From assembly GCA_002448715.1 (NCBI GenBank), contig DJZU01000061.1:26497-46045 (forward strand): a stretch of DNA of 19,549 nt. The letters are read 5' to 3'. Made by a program: the position numbers and the translations under genes. The stretch comes from Candidatus Neomicrothrix sp. UBA6944. GTDB taxonomy: Bacteria > Actinomycetota > Acidimicrobiia > Acidimicrobiales > Poriferisodalaceae. The notes under the pieces were generated by a model, which was given only the letters and a program-made list of their open reading frames with translations, was not told where the DNA came from and ran no database searches. Of this stretch, positions 5,979 to 13,594 are shown one piece after another. The first letter of the stretch is position 1; every line of letters starts with the position of its first letter.

Positions 5979-7846
5979 AATTCCATCAATTGTTGGGCGC
6001 ATTCTTGTTGACGCTGGGGATCTCTATAGCCGCAGGCACCTCCGCTGCCGCTAACCAAGAGTCCGCTGGGGGGTTACAAGTAATGAGTCAATCGCTTGTT
6101 ACTCAGAACGACGAAGTGTTTGATCTTGTCCTTCAACTCCCAGGCGTTCTCTCCGGTGGGGACCAGATTACGGTCACAGTGCACGAACGCGTAACTAATG
6201 AAGAGCAGTTCATAGCTTCTAGCCGTGGTGAGAATTTGAGTGGAGTTCTCGCGTCACAACGCTTCGATGTATCCGATCTGCAGCCTGATGTTTGGGGTAT
6301 AGCGAAAGTTTCATTCTTTATTTCTGACACCGAAATCGGCGATATCCAGTTAGTGCAATCGGGCGTATACCCCATAAGCATCGAAATGCGCACTAAAGGT
6401 CAGGAATTAGTTGGCAGAGTCATAACTCACCTAATCCGAGTAGGTGGAAGTCTCCCTGGAGAGTTGCCTGTAGTTTTCGTCGCTCACGTTAGAGAACTAA
6501 ATGTTCCATCAACAGATACGTCAGGAGCGATTAACAGTTGGGCCAAAGTTGTGCGTCGCCATCCATCTGTCCCGCTAAGCATCACATCTCATCCCGTTTT
6601 TATAGGCGAAAGTTCTTTCCCATCACTCGCTCCAAGTTTTGCCGATACAGAGCATGAGATCGTTCGCAATCCTTTTACGCCGATTAACGAAGCTGCTCTG
6701 ATTAATGCGGGTCTAGGCAACGAAGTGCTCTCTCTTATGAAAATGGGAACTGAGAGCCTCGCTACAATCGGCAACTTGGCCCCGCCAACTCTTTGGGTTG
6801 GGCACGGAGAGGCAGACGATGCCCAAGTTGAGGTTCGTTGGGATCGAGGAATACGAGAACTCATTGTCGAATCTGCTTCTCTCTCGCCCATACCTGACAC
6901 CAGCCCACGTGGACCTGTGGAATTCATATCAAGCGAGTCAACATTTCGTGGTCTTGTCGTTGACGCTCTTTCGCGAAGGCAGCCTCACGACACTCCTGCT
7001 AGCGAAGCACAACGTCTTCTCGCCCACTTGGCAACTGTCGCCTCAACTAATCAATCAGATCCCTTGCTTACTGTAGATCTGACTGCCAATAACCGCTCAC
7101 CGGAGTTCGCAGACATCTTCCTACAAGGAATAGAAGAACTCGATTGGATCAGTCCCTTAAAGGCAAGTGATGCTGTGACACGAACGTTGCTTCCGGGGGA
7201 TACGCAGCCGCGTCAACATCGTCTCCGAGTCCGGTTGAGTTCAACGGACCAAAATTTCGCGGGTTACAGGGACGCTCGCCGGCACTTAGCTGCAATACGT
7301 TCAATGGTGCGTGATGAAGATGCCGGAGATTATGACGCTCTAGCTCAAGAGTTGTTGCTCAGTCTGTCCAGAGAGGTTCCGACTCTGACACAAATTGATC
7401 TCTGGGAATCAACGGTCGATCTCATTCGATTACAGACAAGTTTGATAGATATCCCTCCTGACGAATCAATTCAATTGACGTCACAAAAAGCTTCGGTGCC
7501 GTTTAGTTTTCAAAACAGAGCTGGAATTCCTTTACGTGTTGAACTTCGGATAATTAGTGAACGTGTCACGGTGGAAGATTTCGATGATGGTGAGAGCACG
7601 ACTCTTGTCCTTGAACCCGGGGTTACCACTCACCGATTCAGGCTTAGAGCACTGGGGTCTGGTTCATTTCCTGTGTCAATCGAGCTGCACTCGCCTGATG
7701 GAGGAATATTAGTTGGGCGTGCCCAGGCTGCTCTTCGAGCGACGACCCCCACCGGGGTCGGACTTGGACTTACGATAGGCGCTGCCGTATTTCTAGCGAG
7801 TTGGTGGTTGCTGGACACGAGAAGGCGAAAGAGTCGTCGATTATGA
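5975..7846 (+). CDS. DUF6049-like secreted, membrane-anchored protein (MurJ neighbour)
   Basis: A 623-residue envelope protein of unknown function. The N-terminus MKFHQLLGAFLLTLGISIAA is a signal peptide with likely cleavage near TSAAANQ. A large exported region rich in beta-strand-like segments follows. The C-terminus has one membrane helix (GLGLTIGAAVFLASWWLL) followed by the positive stop-transfer tail DTRRRKSRRL. This architecture and the location directly before murJ match Rv3909 of mycobacteria. ATG at 5975 is preferred over ATG at 5960 because it makes the ATGA overlap with the GNAT gene and gives a cleaner signal peptide. The stop likewise overlaps the murJ start. The topology suggests a partner acting outside the membrane in peptidoglycan export (inference). 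Confidence 0.75.
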   Translation: MKFHQLLGAFLLTLGISIAAGTSAAANQESAGGLQVMSQSLVTQNDEVFDLVLQLPGVLSGGDQITVTVHERVTNEEQFIASSRGENLSGVLASQRFDVSDLQPDVWGIAKVSFFISDTEIGDIQLVQSGVYPISIEMRTKGQELVGRVITHLIRVGGSLPGELPVVFVAHVRELNVPSTDTSGAINSWAKVVRRHPSVPLSITSHPVFIGESSFPSLAPSFADTEHEIVRNPFTPINEAALINAGLGNEVLSLMKMGTESLATIGNLAPPTLWVGHGEADDAQVEVRWDRGIRELIVESASLSPIPDTSPRGPVEFISSESTFRGLVVDALSRRQPHDTPASEAQRLLAHLATVASTNQSDPLLTVDLTANNRSPEFADIFLQGIEELDWISPLKASDAVTRTLLPGDTQPRQHRLRVRLSSTDQNFAGYRDARRHLAAIRSMVRDEDAGDYDALAQELLLSLSREVPTLTQIDLWESTVDLIRLQTSLIDIPPDESIQLTSQKASVPFSFQNRAGIPLRVELRIISERVTVEDFDDGESTTLVLEPGVTTHRFRLRALGSGSFPVSIELHSPDGGILVGRAQAALRATTPTGVGLGLTIGAAVFLASWWLLDTRRRKSRRL

Positions 7847-9510
7847 AGCGTTCAGGACCAGGGGTGGCGGCTGCGGGAATTGGATTATCGAGATTCTCTG
7901 GAGTTGCTCGTTCTGTTCTGGTCACCAACATATTGGGAATAGGTTTAATTGGCGACGCGTTCGCGGCAGCACAACGCGTTCCAAATATTCTCCAAAATTT
8001 GTTCGGGGAAGGGGCGCTCTCTGCAGCCTTTGTACCCGAATACAGTCGACTTCTTGAGTCCGACCCAGAGGAAGCAGGAAAGCTGGCTGGGGGCATCCTC
8101 TCTTTTCTTTTGTGTTTGGTGGCTGGCTTAACCGCTGTTGCTTTCCTTGCAACAGAACCAATCACTAGATCCATTGCTTGGGGGTTTACAGGAGAGCGCT
8201 TCGACCTCACCGTTCAACTTGTCCGAATCATCATTCTGGGCACAGCAGTCTTAGTGATGAGTGCGTGGTGTTTGGCCATTTTAAATAGTCATGGCCGCTT
8301 TTTTCTTGGTTATGCAGCACCAGTGGTCTGGAACGTTTGCCAAATTGTTGTTCTCATTGTGCTGGCGATCTCCGAGGTGAGAGGCAGTTCAGCGGCAGAA
8401 ACTCTAGCTTGGGCTCTTGTAGTGGGTTCTGTCCTACAAGTTCTCATTCAAGTACCGACCGTATTACGAGGCAACCGTAATATTCGCTTCAATCTGCTTT
8501 GGAGAGAGTCGTCGACTGCGGTAGTTCTCAAGAGATTCGTGCCAGCCGTAGCAGGAAGAGGCGCTCTTCAATTCTCGTCCTTTATGGATTTGGCCTTGGC
8601 TTCGCTCTTGTCAATCGGTGCGGCCTCAGCGTTAGCCGCTGCACAAGCTATCTATCTACTGCCGGTTGCTCTGATCGCTACAAGCGTCACCGCGGTTGAA
8701 TTACCAGAGTTAAGCCGCTCTGCAAATACAACGACGATGCATGAGCGCGTCACCAAGAGATTGTTGCAAATGCTTTGGTTAATCGGCCCGATCCTCGCCT
8801 TGTATTTCGCAGCAGGAGCGCCCATTGCTGATTTCCTGTTTAACCTCGGAGGCTTACGTAACACCATCGATTCTGGGGATTTGACCGTAATCGGCTTTGC
8901 CTTAGGGGCCTATTCCCTCGGACTGCCTGCTTTGCTGTCATCAAGGCTGCTGCAAAGTGTTTGCTTCAGCACAGGCGACACCACTACCCCATCGCGAATT
9001 GCTTTAGCCCGAGTGTTGTTATCTGCGGGTCTTGGACTGGTTTTGATGTTCCAATTCGAACAGGTGGTGGTAATTAATCAAACTTTGGTCGGCTTTGGCG
9101 ATTGGAATTTCGTATGGGGACCTTTACCTGAAGCGACCCGCAACGCTACACAACTGCCACCACGGTTAGGACCGGTCGGTTTAGCGCTTGGATCCGCAAT
9201 GGGTGCTTGGTTCGAATTCTGGTGGCTGCGCAAACACCTCCTTAGTAAATGGTCCATCGAGCGATTAACAAAGTCAGGTCTTTGGAAGCACGCTATGCCC
9301 GCTTTGGTTGCCGTGGTTACAGCACTACTACTTCGGGAACTTAAGATTGAACAACCACTTATACAGGTGTCATTTCTCGCAGTAGCGGTGGTAGCCATAC
9401 ATGTGGCTGTTTCCTCTATCTTGCAAACAGAGAGTTACTCTCGTCTGGTTTCAAGCCTGTCAATTCGTCGACCAAAAATAAAACCTAAACAGGAAGAAGA
9501 GTCATTATGA
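7843..9510 (+). CDS. murJ: Lipid II flippase MurJ
   Basis: Flips lipid II across the cytoplasmic membrane for peptidoglycan synthesis (MOP superfamily). The 555-residue protein is almost entirely hydrophobic, consistent with about 14 membrane helices. It starts with the family pattern: GIGLSRFSGVARSVLVTNIL, then GDAFAAAQRVPNILQNLFGE and GALSAAFVPEYSRL. The early arginines (17, 23, 45), which lie where functional residues of the family are found, are present. ATG at 7843 gives an ATGA overlap with the upstream gene and drops a 14-residue TTG-initiated extension. No kinase domain is fused at the C-terminus, unlike mycobacterial MviN; the pseudokinase is a separate gene two positions downstream. 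The stop overlaps degV (ATGA at 9507). Confidence 0.94.
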   Translation: MKRSGPGVAAAGIGLSRFSGVARSVLVTNILGIGLIGDAFAAAQRVPNILQNLFGEGALSAAFVPEYSRLLESDPEEAGKLAGGILSFLLCLVAGLTAVAFLATEPITRSIAWGFTGERFDLTVQLVRIIILGTAVLVMSAWCLAILNSHGRFFLGYAAPVVWNVCQIVVLIVLAISEVRGSSAAETLAWALVVGSVLQVLIQVPTVLRGNRNIRFNLLWRESSTAVVLKRFVPAVAGRGALQFSSFMDLALASLLSIGAASALAAAQAIYLLPVALIATSVTAVELPELSRSANTTTMHERVTKRLLQMLWLIGPILALYFAAGAPIADFLFNLGGLRNTIDSGDLTVIGFALGAYSLGLPALLSSRLLQSVCFSTGDTTTPSRIALARVLLSAGLGLVLMFQFEQVVVINQTLVGFGDWNFVWGPLPEATRNATQLPPRLGPVGLALGSAMGAWFEFWWLRKHLLSKWSIERLTKSGLWKHAMPALVAVVTALLLRELKIEQPLIQVSFLAVAVVAIHVAVSSILQTESYSRLVSSLSIRRPKIKPKQEEESL

Positions 9511-10349
9511 CCTCGGTTCAAATCGTCACCGATAGCTCATGCGATCTACCCGAAGATGTGATTGCTGAACTCAATATCAAAATCGTTCCCCTAAAAATTC
9601 GCTTTGGTGACACTGAGTTCGTCGACCGCGTCGAACTCACTACTGATCAATTTTGGGATAAGTGCCAATCGATTGACGAATTACCCTCCACAGCGGCGCC
9701 TGCTCCTGGCGCGTTCGTCGAGCAGTTTCAAGAAGCGGCATCCCAAGGAGCTACGGGTGTCGTCGCGATAGTTCTAAGCGGTGAGCTTTCAGCCACTATC
9801 GAAGCCGCTCAACAGGCAGCGCTTATGTGCAAAGACGAGATTGAGGTAAAGGTGGTAGATAGCCGCACCGTAACCATGGGCCTTGGATCAATCGTTGTTG
9901 GGGCAGCAACTGCCGCCCAATCGGGTGCCAGCATTGAAGAAATATCCGCGCACGCTATTGACTGCATCGAACGCACACAAGTGCACGCTGCTCTAGACAC
10001 TTTGGAGAATTTGCGCAAGGGCGGACGAATTGGAGCTGCTGGATCTCTTCTGGGTTCGATGCTTTCAATCAAGCCTTTGATTGAAGTTCGTAACGGGGTT
10101 GTTGAGCCTGCGGGTAAGCAACGAACTCGCAGCAAGGCACTGAATAGCATTGTGGCGGTCGTTGAGCAACACGCTGGTCAAATCGAACAGCTCTGCGTGC
10201 TCCACGCGGCCTGTGAGGACGTTGACGCATTCGTCGAACAGATAAAAGCAGTCGTAAGCGTGGATGTCTTAGTGGGCCAAGTGGGACCAGTTGTCGGCGC
10301 GCACGCCGGTGTGGGAACAATAGGCGTAGCTTTCCAAACAAGCCGTTAA
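9507..10349 (+). CDS. degV: DegV family fatty-acid-binding protein
   Basis: DegV proteins bind a fatty acid in a buried pocket; in Firmicutes homologues (FakB) they present it to a fatty acid kinase. The 280 residues show the two-domain pattern: VTDSSCDLPEDV (7-18), PSTAAPAPGAF in place of the usual TSQPSPGEF, VVAIVLSGELSATIEAAQQA, VDSRTVTMGLG, then LENLRKGGRIG and SMLSIKPLIEVRNGVVEPAG. It is translationally coupled to murJ through an ATGA overlap, so co-expression with the flippase is likely. I see no FakA-type kinase gene nearby. Its location between murJ and the pseudokinase is unusual compared with mycobacteria, where those two are one polypeptide. The bound lipid is unknown. Confidence 0.92.
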   Translation: MTSVQIVTDSSCDLPEDVIAELNIKIVPLKIRFGDTEFVDRVELTTDQFWDKCQSIDELPSTAAPAPGAFVEQFQEAASQGATGVVAIVLSGELSATIEAAQQAALMCKDEIEVKVVDSRTVTMGLGSIVVGAATAAQSGASIEEISAHAIDCIERTQVHAALDTLENLRKGGRIGAAGSLLGSMLSIKPLIEVRNGVVEPAGKQRTRSKALNSIVAVVEQHAGQIEQLCVLHAACEDVDAFVEQIKAVVSVDVLVGQVGPVVGAHAGVGTIGVAFQTSR

Positions 10350-10358
10350 CCCCCCCCC
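10350..10358 (+). repeat. C9 homopolymer tract between degV and pseudokinase gene
   Basis: Nine consecutive C bases begin right after the degV stop codon and occupy the place where a ribosome binding site for the ATG at 10367 would be expected; no purine-rich SD is present. Slippage here would alter leader length but no reading frame. Confidence 0.8.
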
Positions 10359-10366
10359 TAAAAGCA

Positions 10367-11779
10367 ATGGCCGACGATCATCAGAGATACCGAATTGATG
10401 AATGCGTTCGTCCTGGCCTTATTGAGTCCTGGTCGGGGCTCGATCGCACGTTAGATCGTCCCGTAACCATCCGGCTATTGGATCCTTCGAGTGAGGTGGG
10501 GAAGCGCGTCGAACTCCAAGCGCGGGCACTTGTTCGCCTTGAGCACCCTGCACTTCTACACGTTCTAGACACTATTGAGTTAGGTGATCGCATCGGGCTG
10601 GTCACTGAAACCTTGCCTGAAGAGAATCTTGCACAACATCTCACTTCTAAGGGAACTCTTTCAAGTGAGGAATGTCTTTTCGTAGCGATACAGCTCGGAG
10701 AAGCTTTAGCAGCGCTTCATTCAGCAGGATTTGCAATCGGGGAACTACACGCGGAAAACATAGGCAAACGCCTAGATGGCACTGTCGTCGTAGTCGACGG
10801 TCCCCCGACCGGCGACGCAAACAAGATTCCAGCACGTCCTCAAGATGACATTGTCTCACTTGGGGAACTAATCCATGAGTGCCTTGTTGGTTTTCGACCG
10901 CAACTCGACCATCAAGGTCGTCACGAAATTCACCCAGCCATATCGGCCTCGTTTAGACAACTAATACGAAGATCGGTTGACCGAGACGACCAATGGTCAG
11001 ATGCGTCGGCACTCGTACTGGCATTGAGGTCATTAACTCAAGATTTTGATCGGGTAGCAGACACTGTCGAAGTAGATCAGGTCCAATTCTTGAAAGCGGA
11101 ACGTTCATGGCTTGCTCCTGCGGGTTTCGTGGGAATTTTGGCAGCAGTCGTGATTCTCGTAGGTCTACTGGTAACCCGAACTCAAGTTGGTTCATCACTC
11201 GTTGAAAATGTCCGTGAAGCTGTTCGTTTGGAAGCACAAGATCCAGTAATCGTCGAGGGCTTTGATAGTTCGCCTTCTGTTACCTCGCCAGTTCTATCTC
11301 GGCCCGAGTCCAGTCCAACTCGACTCCAAATCGTCTCAATAGTCCCATTTGATCCAGCTGGCAACGACCAAATGGAGCACCCTGAAAAGATCAATCTGAT
11401 CAATAACGGGGACAGCAATACTGGCTGGTACACCGAGCGATATACGACTGCTGATTTTGGAAAACTCAAAGAAGGCGTCGGTCTCATTATTTCGCTCGGC
11501 CCGCCTCAACAACTCGATCGCCTCAGAATTAGTTCGCCGACGATTGACTGGTCTTTCGAGGTCTTCGCCTCTGAAAATACAGGCGGGGTGATTCAGAGTT
11601 GGGGCGAACCGGTCGCTAGTCGCGATGAAGTAAGTGGAACTATTACCGTCGATCTGAACGACAAACCAGGCGCGACCTTGCTGCTTTGGATCACGTCGTT
11701 AGGTCGAGAGTTAGCCGCGGGGGGACACCGCGTGACTGTGACCGAAGTCTCAATAACTGGGCGTCCGAAATACGGTTAA
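10367..11779 (+). CDS. Membrane pseudokinase with extracellular C5/F8-like (discoidin-like) domain, MurJ partner
   Basis: A 470-residue protein equivalent to the C-terminal half of mycobacterial MviN (Rv3910). The kinase-like fold covers about residues 5-225 (LEHPALLHVLD, LAQHL, ALAALHSAGFA, DDIVSLGELIHECLVG). The ATP-binding Lys is Arg36 (VTIRLL), there is no glycine-rich loop, HRDLKPEN reads IGELHAEN (124-131) and DFG is reduced to DG (144-145). Kinase activity is therefore unlikely. A membrane helix spans about 249-269. The external part (about 310-470) has INNGDSNTGWYTERY and a final GHRVTVTEVSITG, like F5/8 type C ligand-binding folds. In mycobacteria the phosphorylated pseudokinase recruits FhaA to control MurJ; the same role here is inference. 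It is a separate gene and lacks an SD (C9 tract upstream). Confidence 0.82.
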   Translation: MADDHQRYRIDECVRPGLIESWSGLDRTLDRPVTIRLLDPSSEVGKRVELQARALVRLEHPALLHVLDTIELGDRIGLVTETLPEENLAQHLTSKGTLSSEECLFVAIQLGEALAALHSAGFAIGELHAENIGKRLDGTVVVVDGPPTGDANKIPARPQDDIVSLGELIHECLVGFRPQLDHQGRHEIHPAISASFRQLIRRSVDRDDQWSDASALVLALRSLTQDFDRVADTVEVDQVQFLKAERSWLAPAGFVGILAAVVILVGLLVTRTQVGSSLVENVREAVRLEAQDPVIVEGFDSSPSVTSPVLSRPESSPTRLQIVSIVPFDPAGNDQMEHPEKINLINNGDSNTGWYTERYTTADFGKLKEGVGLIISLGPPQQLDRLRISSPTIDWSFEVFASENTGGVIQSWGEPVASRDEVSGTITVDLNDKPGATLLLWITSLGRELAAGGHRVTVTEVSITGRPKYG

Positions 11780-11825
11780 GTTTTCTACCAATCGAACGGT
11801 CAGACCTAGTAGATAGGATCACGTT

Positions 11826-12131
11826 GTGACTTCTACTTCAGCGGAAAAGTCGCCAGACAAAGGTTTGGCAGCCCAAGCTACAAAGCTCGTAGTGGACAGC
11901 GTTGGTTCAGTACGCGCTAAGACCACCGGGCCGCTGTTATTCATAGCTCGATTGATTATCTATGGCCTGGTGCTCTTCATTGTGGGGATCGCGGCAGTCA
12001 CCCTCTTAGTTATTTTGACGGTCACAGTCGTTAATCAGCTACTACCTGGTGAAGTTTGGACCACCTATCTTCTGTTAGGTGTCCTGTTTGCCTTGCTGGG
12101 CATCTTTCTGTGGTCAAAACGCATTGATTAA
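11826..12131 (+). CDS. Small two-helix membrane protein of unknown function
   Basis: A 101-residue protein I do not recognise. The first 35 residues are polar with a possible amphipathic helix (AAQATKLVVDSVGSVRAK). Two membrane helices follow, about residues 36-70 (a long, strongly hydrophobic stretch) and 78-96 (YLLLGVLFALLGIFL), then a short SKRID tail. GTG at 11826 is preceded by AGGA at a fair distance; the next gene starts 32 bases after the stop. It occupies the place of sigM/Rv3912 in mycobacteria but resembles neither a sigma factor nor an anti-sigma factor. A holin-like or accessory envelope protein is possible; function cannot be assigned. Confidence 0.75.
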   Translation: MTSTSAEKSPDKGLAAQATKLVVDSVGSVRAKTTGPLLFIARLIIYGLVLFIVGIAAVTLLVILTVTVVNQLLPGEVWTTYLLLGVLFALLGIFLWSKRID

Positions 12132-12163
12132 ACAAACATCTACATACCTTTAATGGAGAGAAT

Positions 12164-13111
12164 GTGAGTGACATTCGCGACGTCATAATTATTGGAAGCG
12201 GACCCGCTGGACTTACAGCAGCCATTTACACTGCGCGAGCAAATATGGCGCCCCTGGTGATTGAAGGCGAACCCTCTTCAACTAGTGATCAGCCTGGCGG
12301 GCAGCTGATGTTGACCACTGAGGTCGAGAATTTCCCCGGGTTTCCGGAAGGAATCATGGGTCCCGAGTTAATGATGCATTTCCGTGCACAAGCATCACGA
12401 TTTGGGGCTGAATTTATTACCCAAAAAGCAACAAAGGTTGACTTCAATCAACGTCCATTTATGGTCGAAGTCGGAGACGTTAGCTATAAAGCTCACACAG
12501 TCATCATTTCAACAGGAGCCCAAAGCTTGATGCTGGGCTTACCAAACGAAGACAGGTTGATCGGACACGGTCTTTCGACCTGCGCAACTTGCGATGGTTT
12601 CTTCTTTAAAGACCAAGAAATCGCTGTCGTTGGTGGTGGCGACAGTGCCGTCGAAGAGGCAACTTTCCTTACCCGCTTTGCTTCTAAGGTGTATCTGGTG
12701 CATCGCAGGGATGAACTTCGCGCCTCAAAAATCATGCAAGAACGAGCGCTAAATAACTCCAAGATTGAAATCCTTTGGAACAAAAAGGTTACTGAAATAC
12801 ACGGGGACGAAAAACTTTCTGGGGTCCTCCTCGAAGACACGGTCAGTGGCGAAGAAAACGCTCTTCCTGTAACAGGCCTCTTCATAGCCATTGGGCACCA
12901 GCCAAATACATCACTATTCGCTAACCAGTTAGATCTCAAAGACAACGGGTATCTCGTTACAGAACCCAACAGCAGCAAAACTCAAGTTGCAGGGGTATTC
13001 GCGTGTGGTGACGTCCAAGATGATTATTACCGGCAAGCAATAACGGCTGCCGGCTCTGGATGCATGGCTGCTATAGATGCGGAACGGTGGCTAGAAGAAA
13101 ATAATGACTAG
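12164..13111 (+). CDS. trxB: Thioredoxin-disulfide reductase
   Basis: FAD- and NADPH-dependent reductase that recycles thioredoxin in the cytosol. In 315 residues it shows the FAD-binding IIIGSGPAGLTAAIYTARA (8-26), the redox-active CATC (140-143), the NADPH-binding VGGGDSAVEEA (156-166) with HRRDELRAS just after, and the C-terminal FAD motif GVFACGDVQD. Length is normal for the low-molecular-weight type. The start is GTG at 12164, supported by GGAGAG four bases upstream. The partner thioredoxin gene follows 91 bases downstream in the same direction, as in the trxB2-trxC-cwlM order of mycobacteria. Confidence 0.97.
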   Translation: MSDIRDVIIIGSGPAGLTAAIYTARANMAPLVIEGEPSSTSDQPGGQLMLTTEVENFPGFPEGIMGPELMMHFRAQASRFGAEFITQKATKVDFNQRPFMVEVGDVSYKAHTVIISTGAQSLMLGLPNEDRLIGHGLSTCATCDGFFFKDQEIAVVGGGDSAVEEATFLTRFASKVYLVHRRDELRASKIMQERALNNSKIEILWNKKVTEIHGDEKLSGVLLEDTVSGEENALPVTGLFIAIGHQPNTSLFANQLDLKDNGYLVTEPNSSKTQVAGVFACGDVQDDYYRQAITAAGSGCMAAIDAERWLEENND

Positions 13112-13202
13112 GAATTTGCATCGACGATCGATCCCTCAGGTAAGCCGATAAATAGCAAGGGATTCGCACTAGAGTGCCTTCACCCAAGATGAGGAGTTAA
13201 AG

Positions 13203-13526
13203 ATGGCTGAAGGAATCACTGACCTTGACATGAGTTCATTCGATGAGGCAATCAGTGCTTCGGACAAACCTGTGCTTGTCGACTTTTGGGCTGAGTGGTG
13301 TGGTCCTTGCAAAATGATTGCTCCGATTCTCGAAGAAATTGCAGCCGAAGAAGACTCCATCCAAATCGCCAAGGTAAACGTTGACGACAGTCCCGACCTG
13401 GCTCGGCGTTACGAAATTATGAGCATCCCAGCTCTTATAGTTTTTGAAAACGGCGAACCTGCCAAAAAACTCATTGGTGCGAAGCCCAAGGGTGCCTTGC
13501 TCGAGGAGATTGGCGAATTCCTATAG
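13203..13526 (+). CDS. trxA: Thioredoxin
   Basis: Small disulfide-reducing protein serving ribonucleotide reductase, peroxiredoxins and other targets. The 107 residues include FWAEWCGPCKMIAP with the active-site WCGPC (32-36) and SIPALIVFENGE with the cis-proline. ATG at 13203 has GAGGAG about six bases upstream. The 91-base gap after trxB includes a short inverted repeat (GCACT-AG-AGTGC, 13166-13177) that could be an operator, but the evidence is slight. The 3' end also contains a GAGGAG (13503-13508) that may serve as ribosome binding site for a non-standard start of cwlM. Confidence 0.97.
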   Translation: MAEGITDLDMSSFDEAISASDKPVLVDFWAEWCGPCKMIAPILEEIAAEEDSIQIAKVNVDDSPDLARRYEIMSIPALIVFENGEPAKKLIGAKPKGALLEEIGEFL

Positions 13527-13594
13527 ATCCGTCTTTCGTCCGTCCCTTCGGTGTCGGGGCTCAAGGGGACCATGTCCGAGACCTACAAACTAGA

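Noticed and set aside
6906..6911. CACGTG within the DUF6049 gene as a further parS
   Set aside because: The flanks (CC and GA) do not match the parS arms; only the six-base core is shared.
11780..11825. Promoter before the small membrane protein (TAGGAT near 11814)
   Set aside because: The -35 position has no acceptable hexamer at 16-18 bases, so the match is not better than chance.
13166..13177. Inverted repeat GCACT-AG-AGTGC as a redox operator before trxA
   Set aside because: Five-base arms are too short to claim, and no known regulator site is matched.
13527..13594. Terminator between trxA and cwlM
   Set aside because: There are G-rich and C-rich strings but no clean stem followed by a T run, and the stretch appears to be coding for the cwlM N-terminus.
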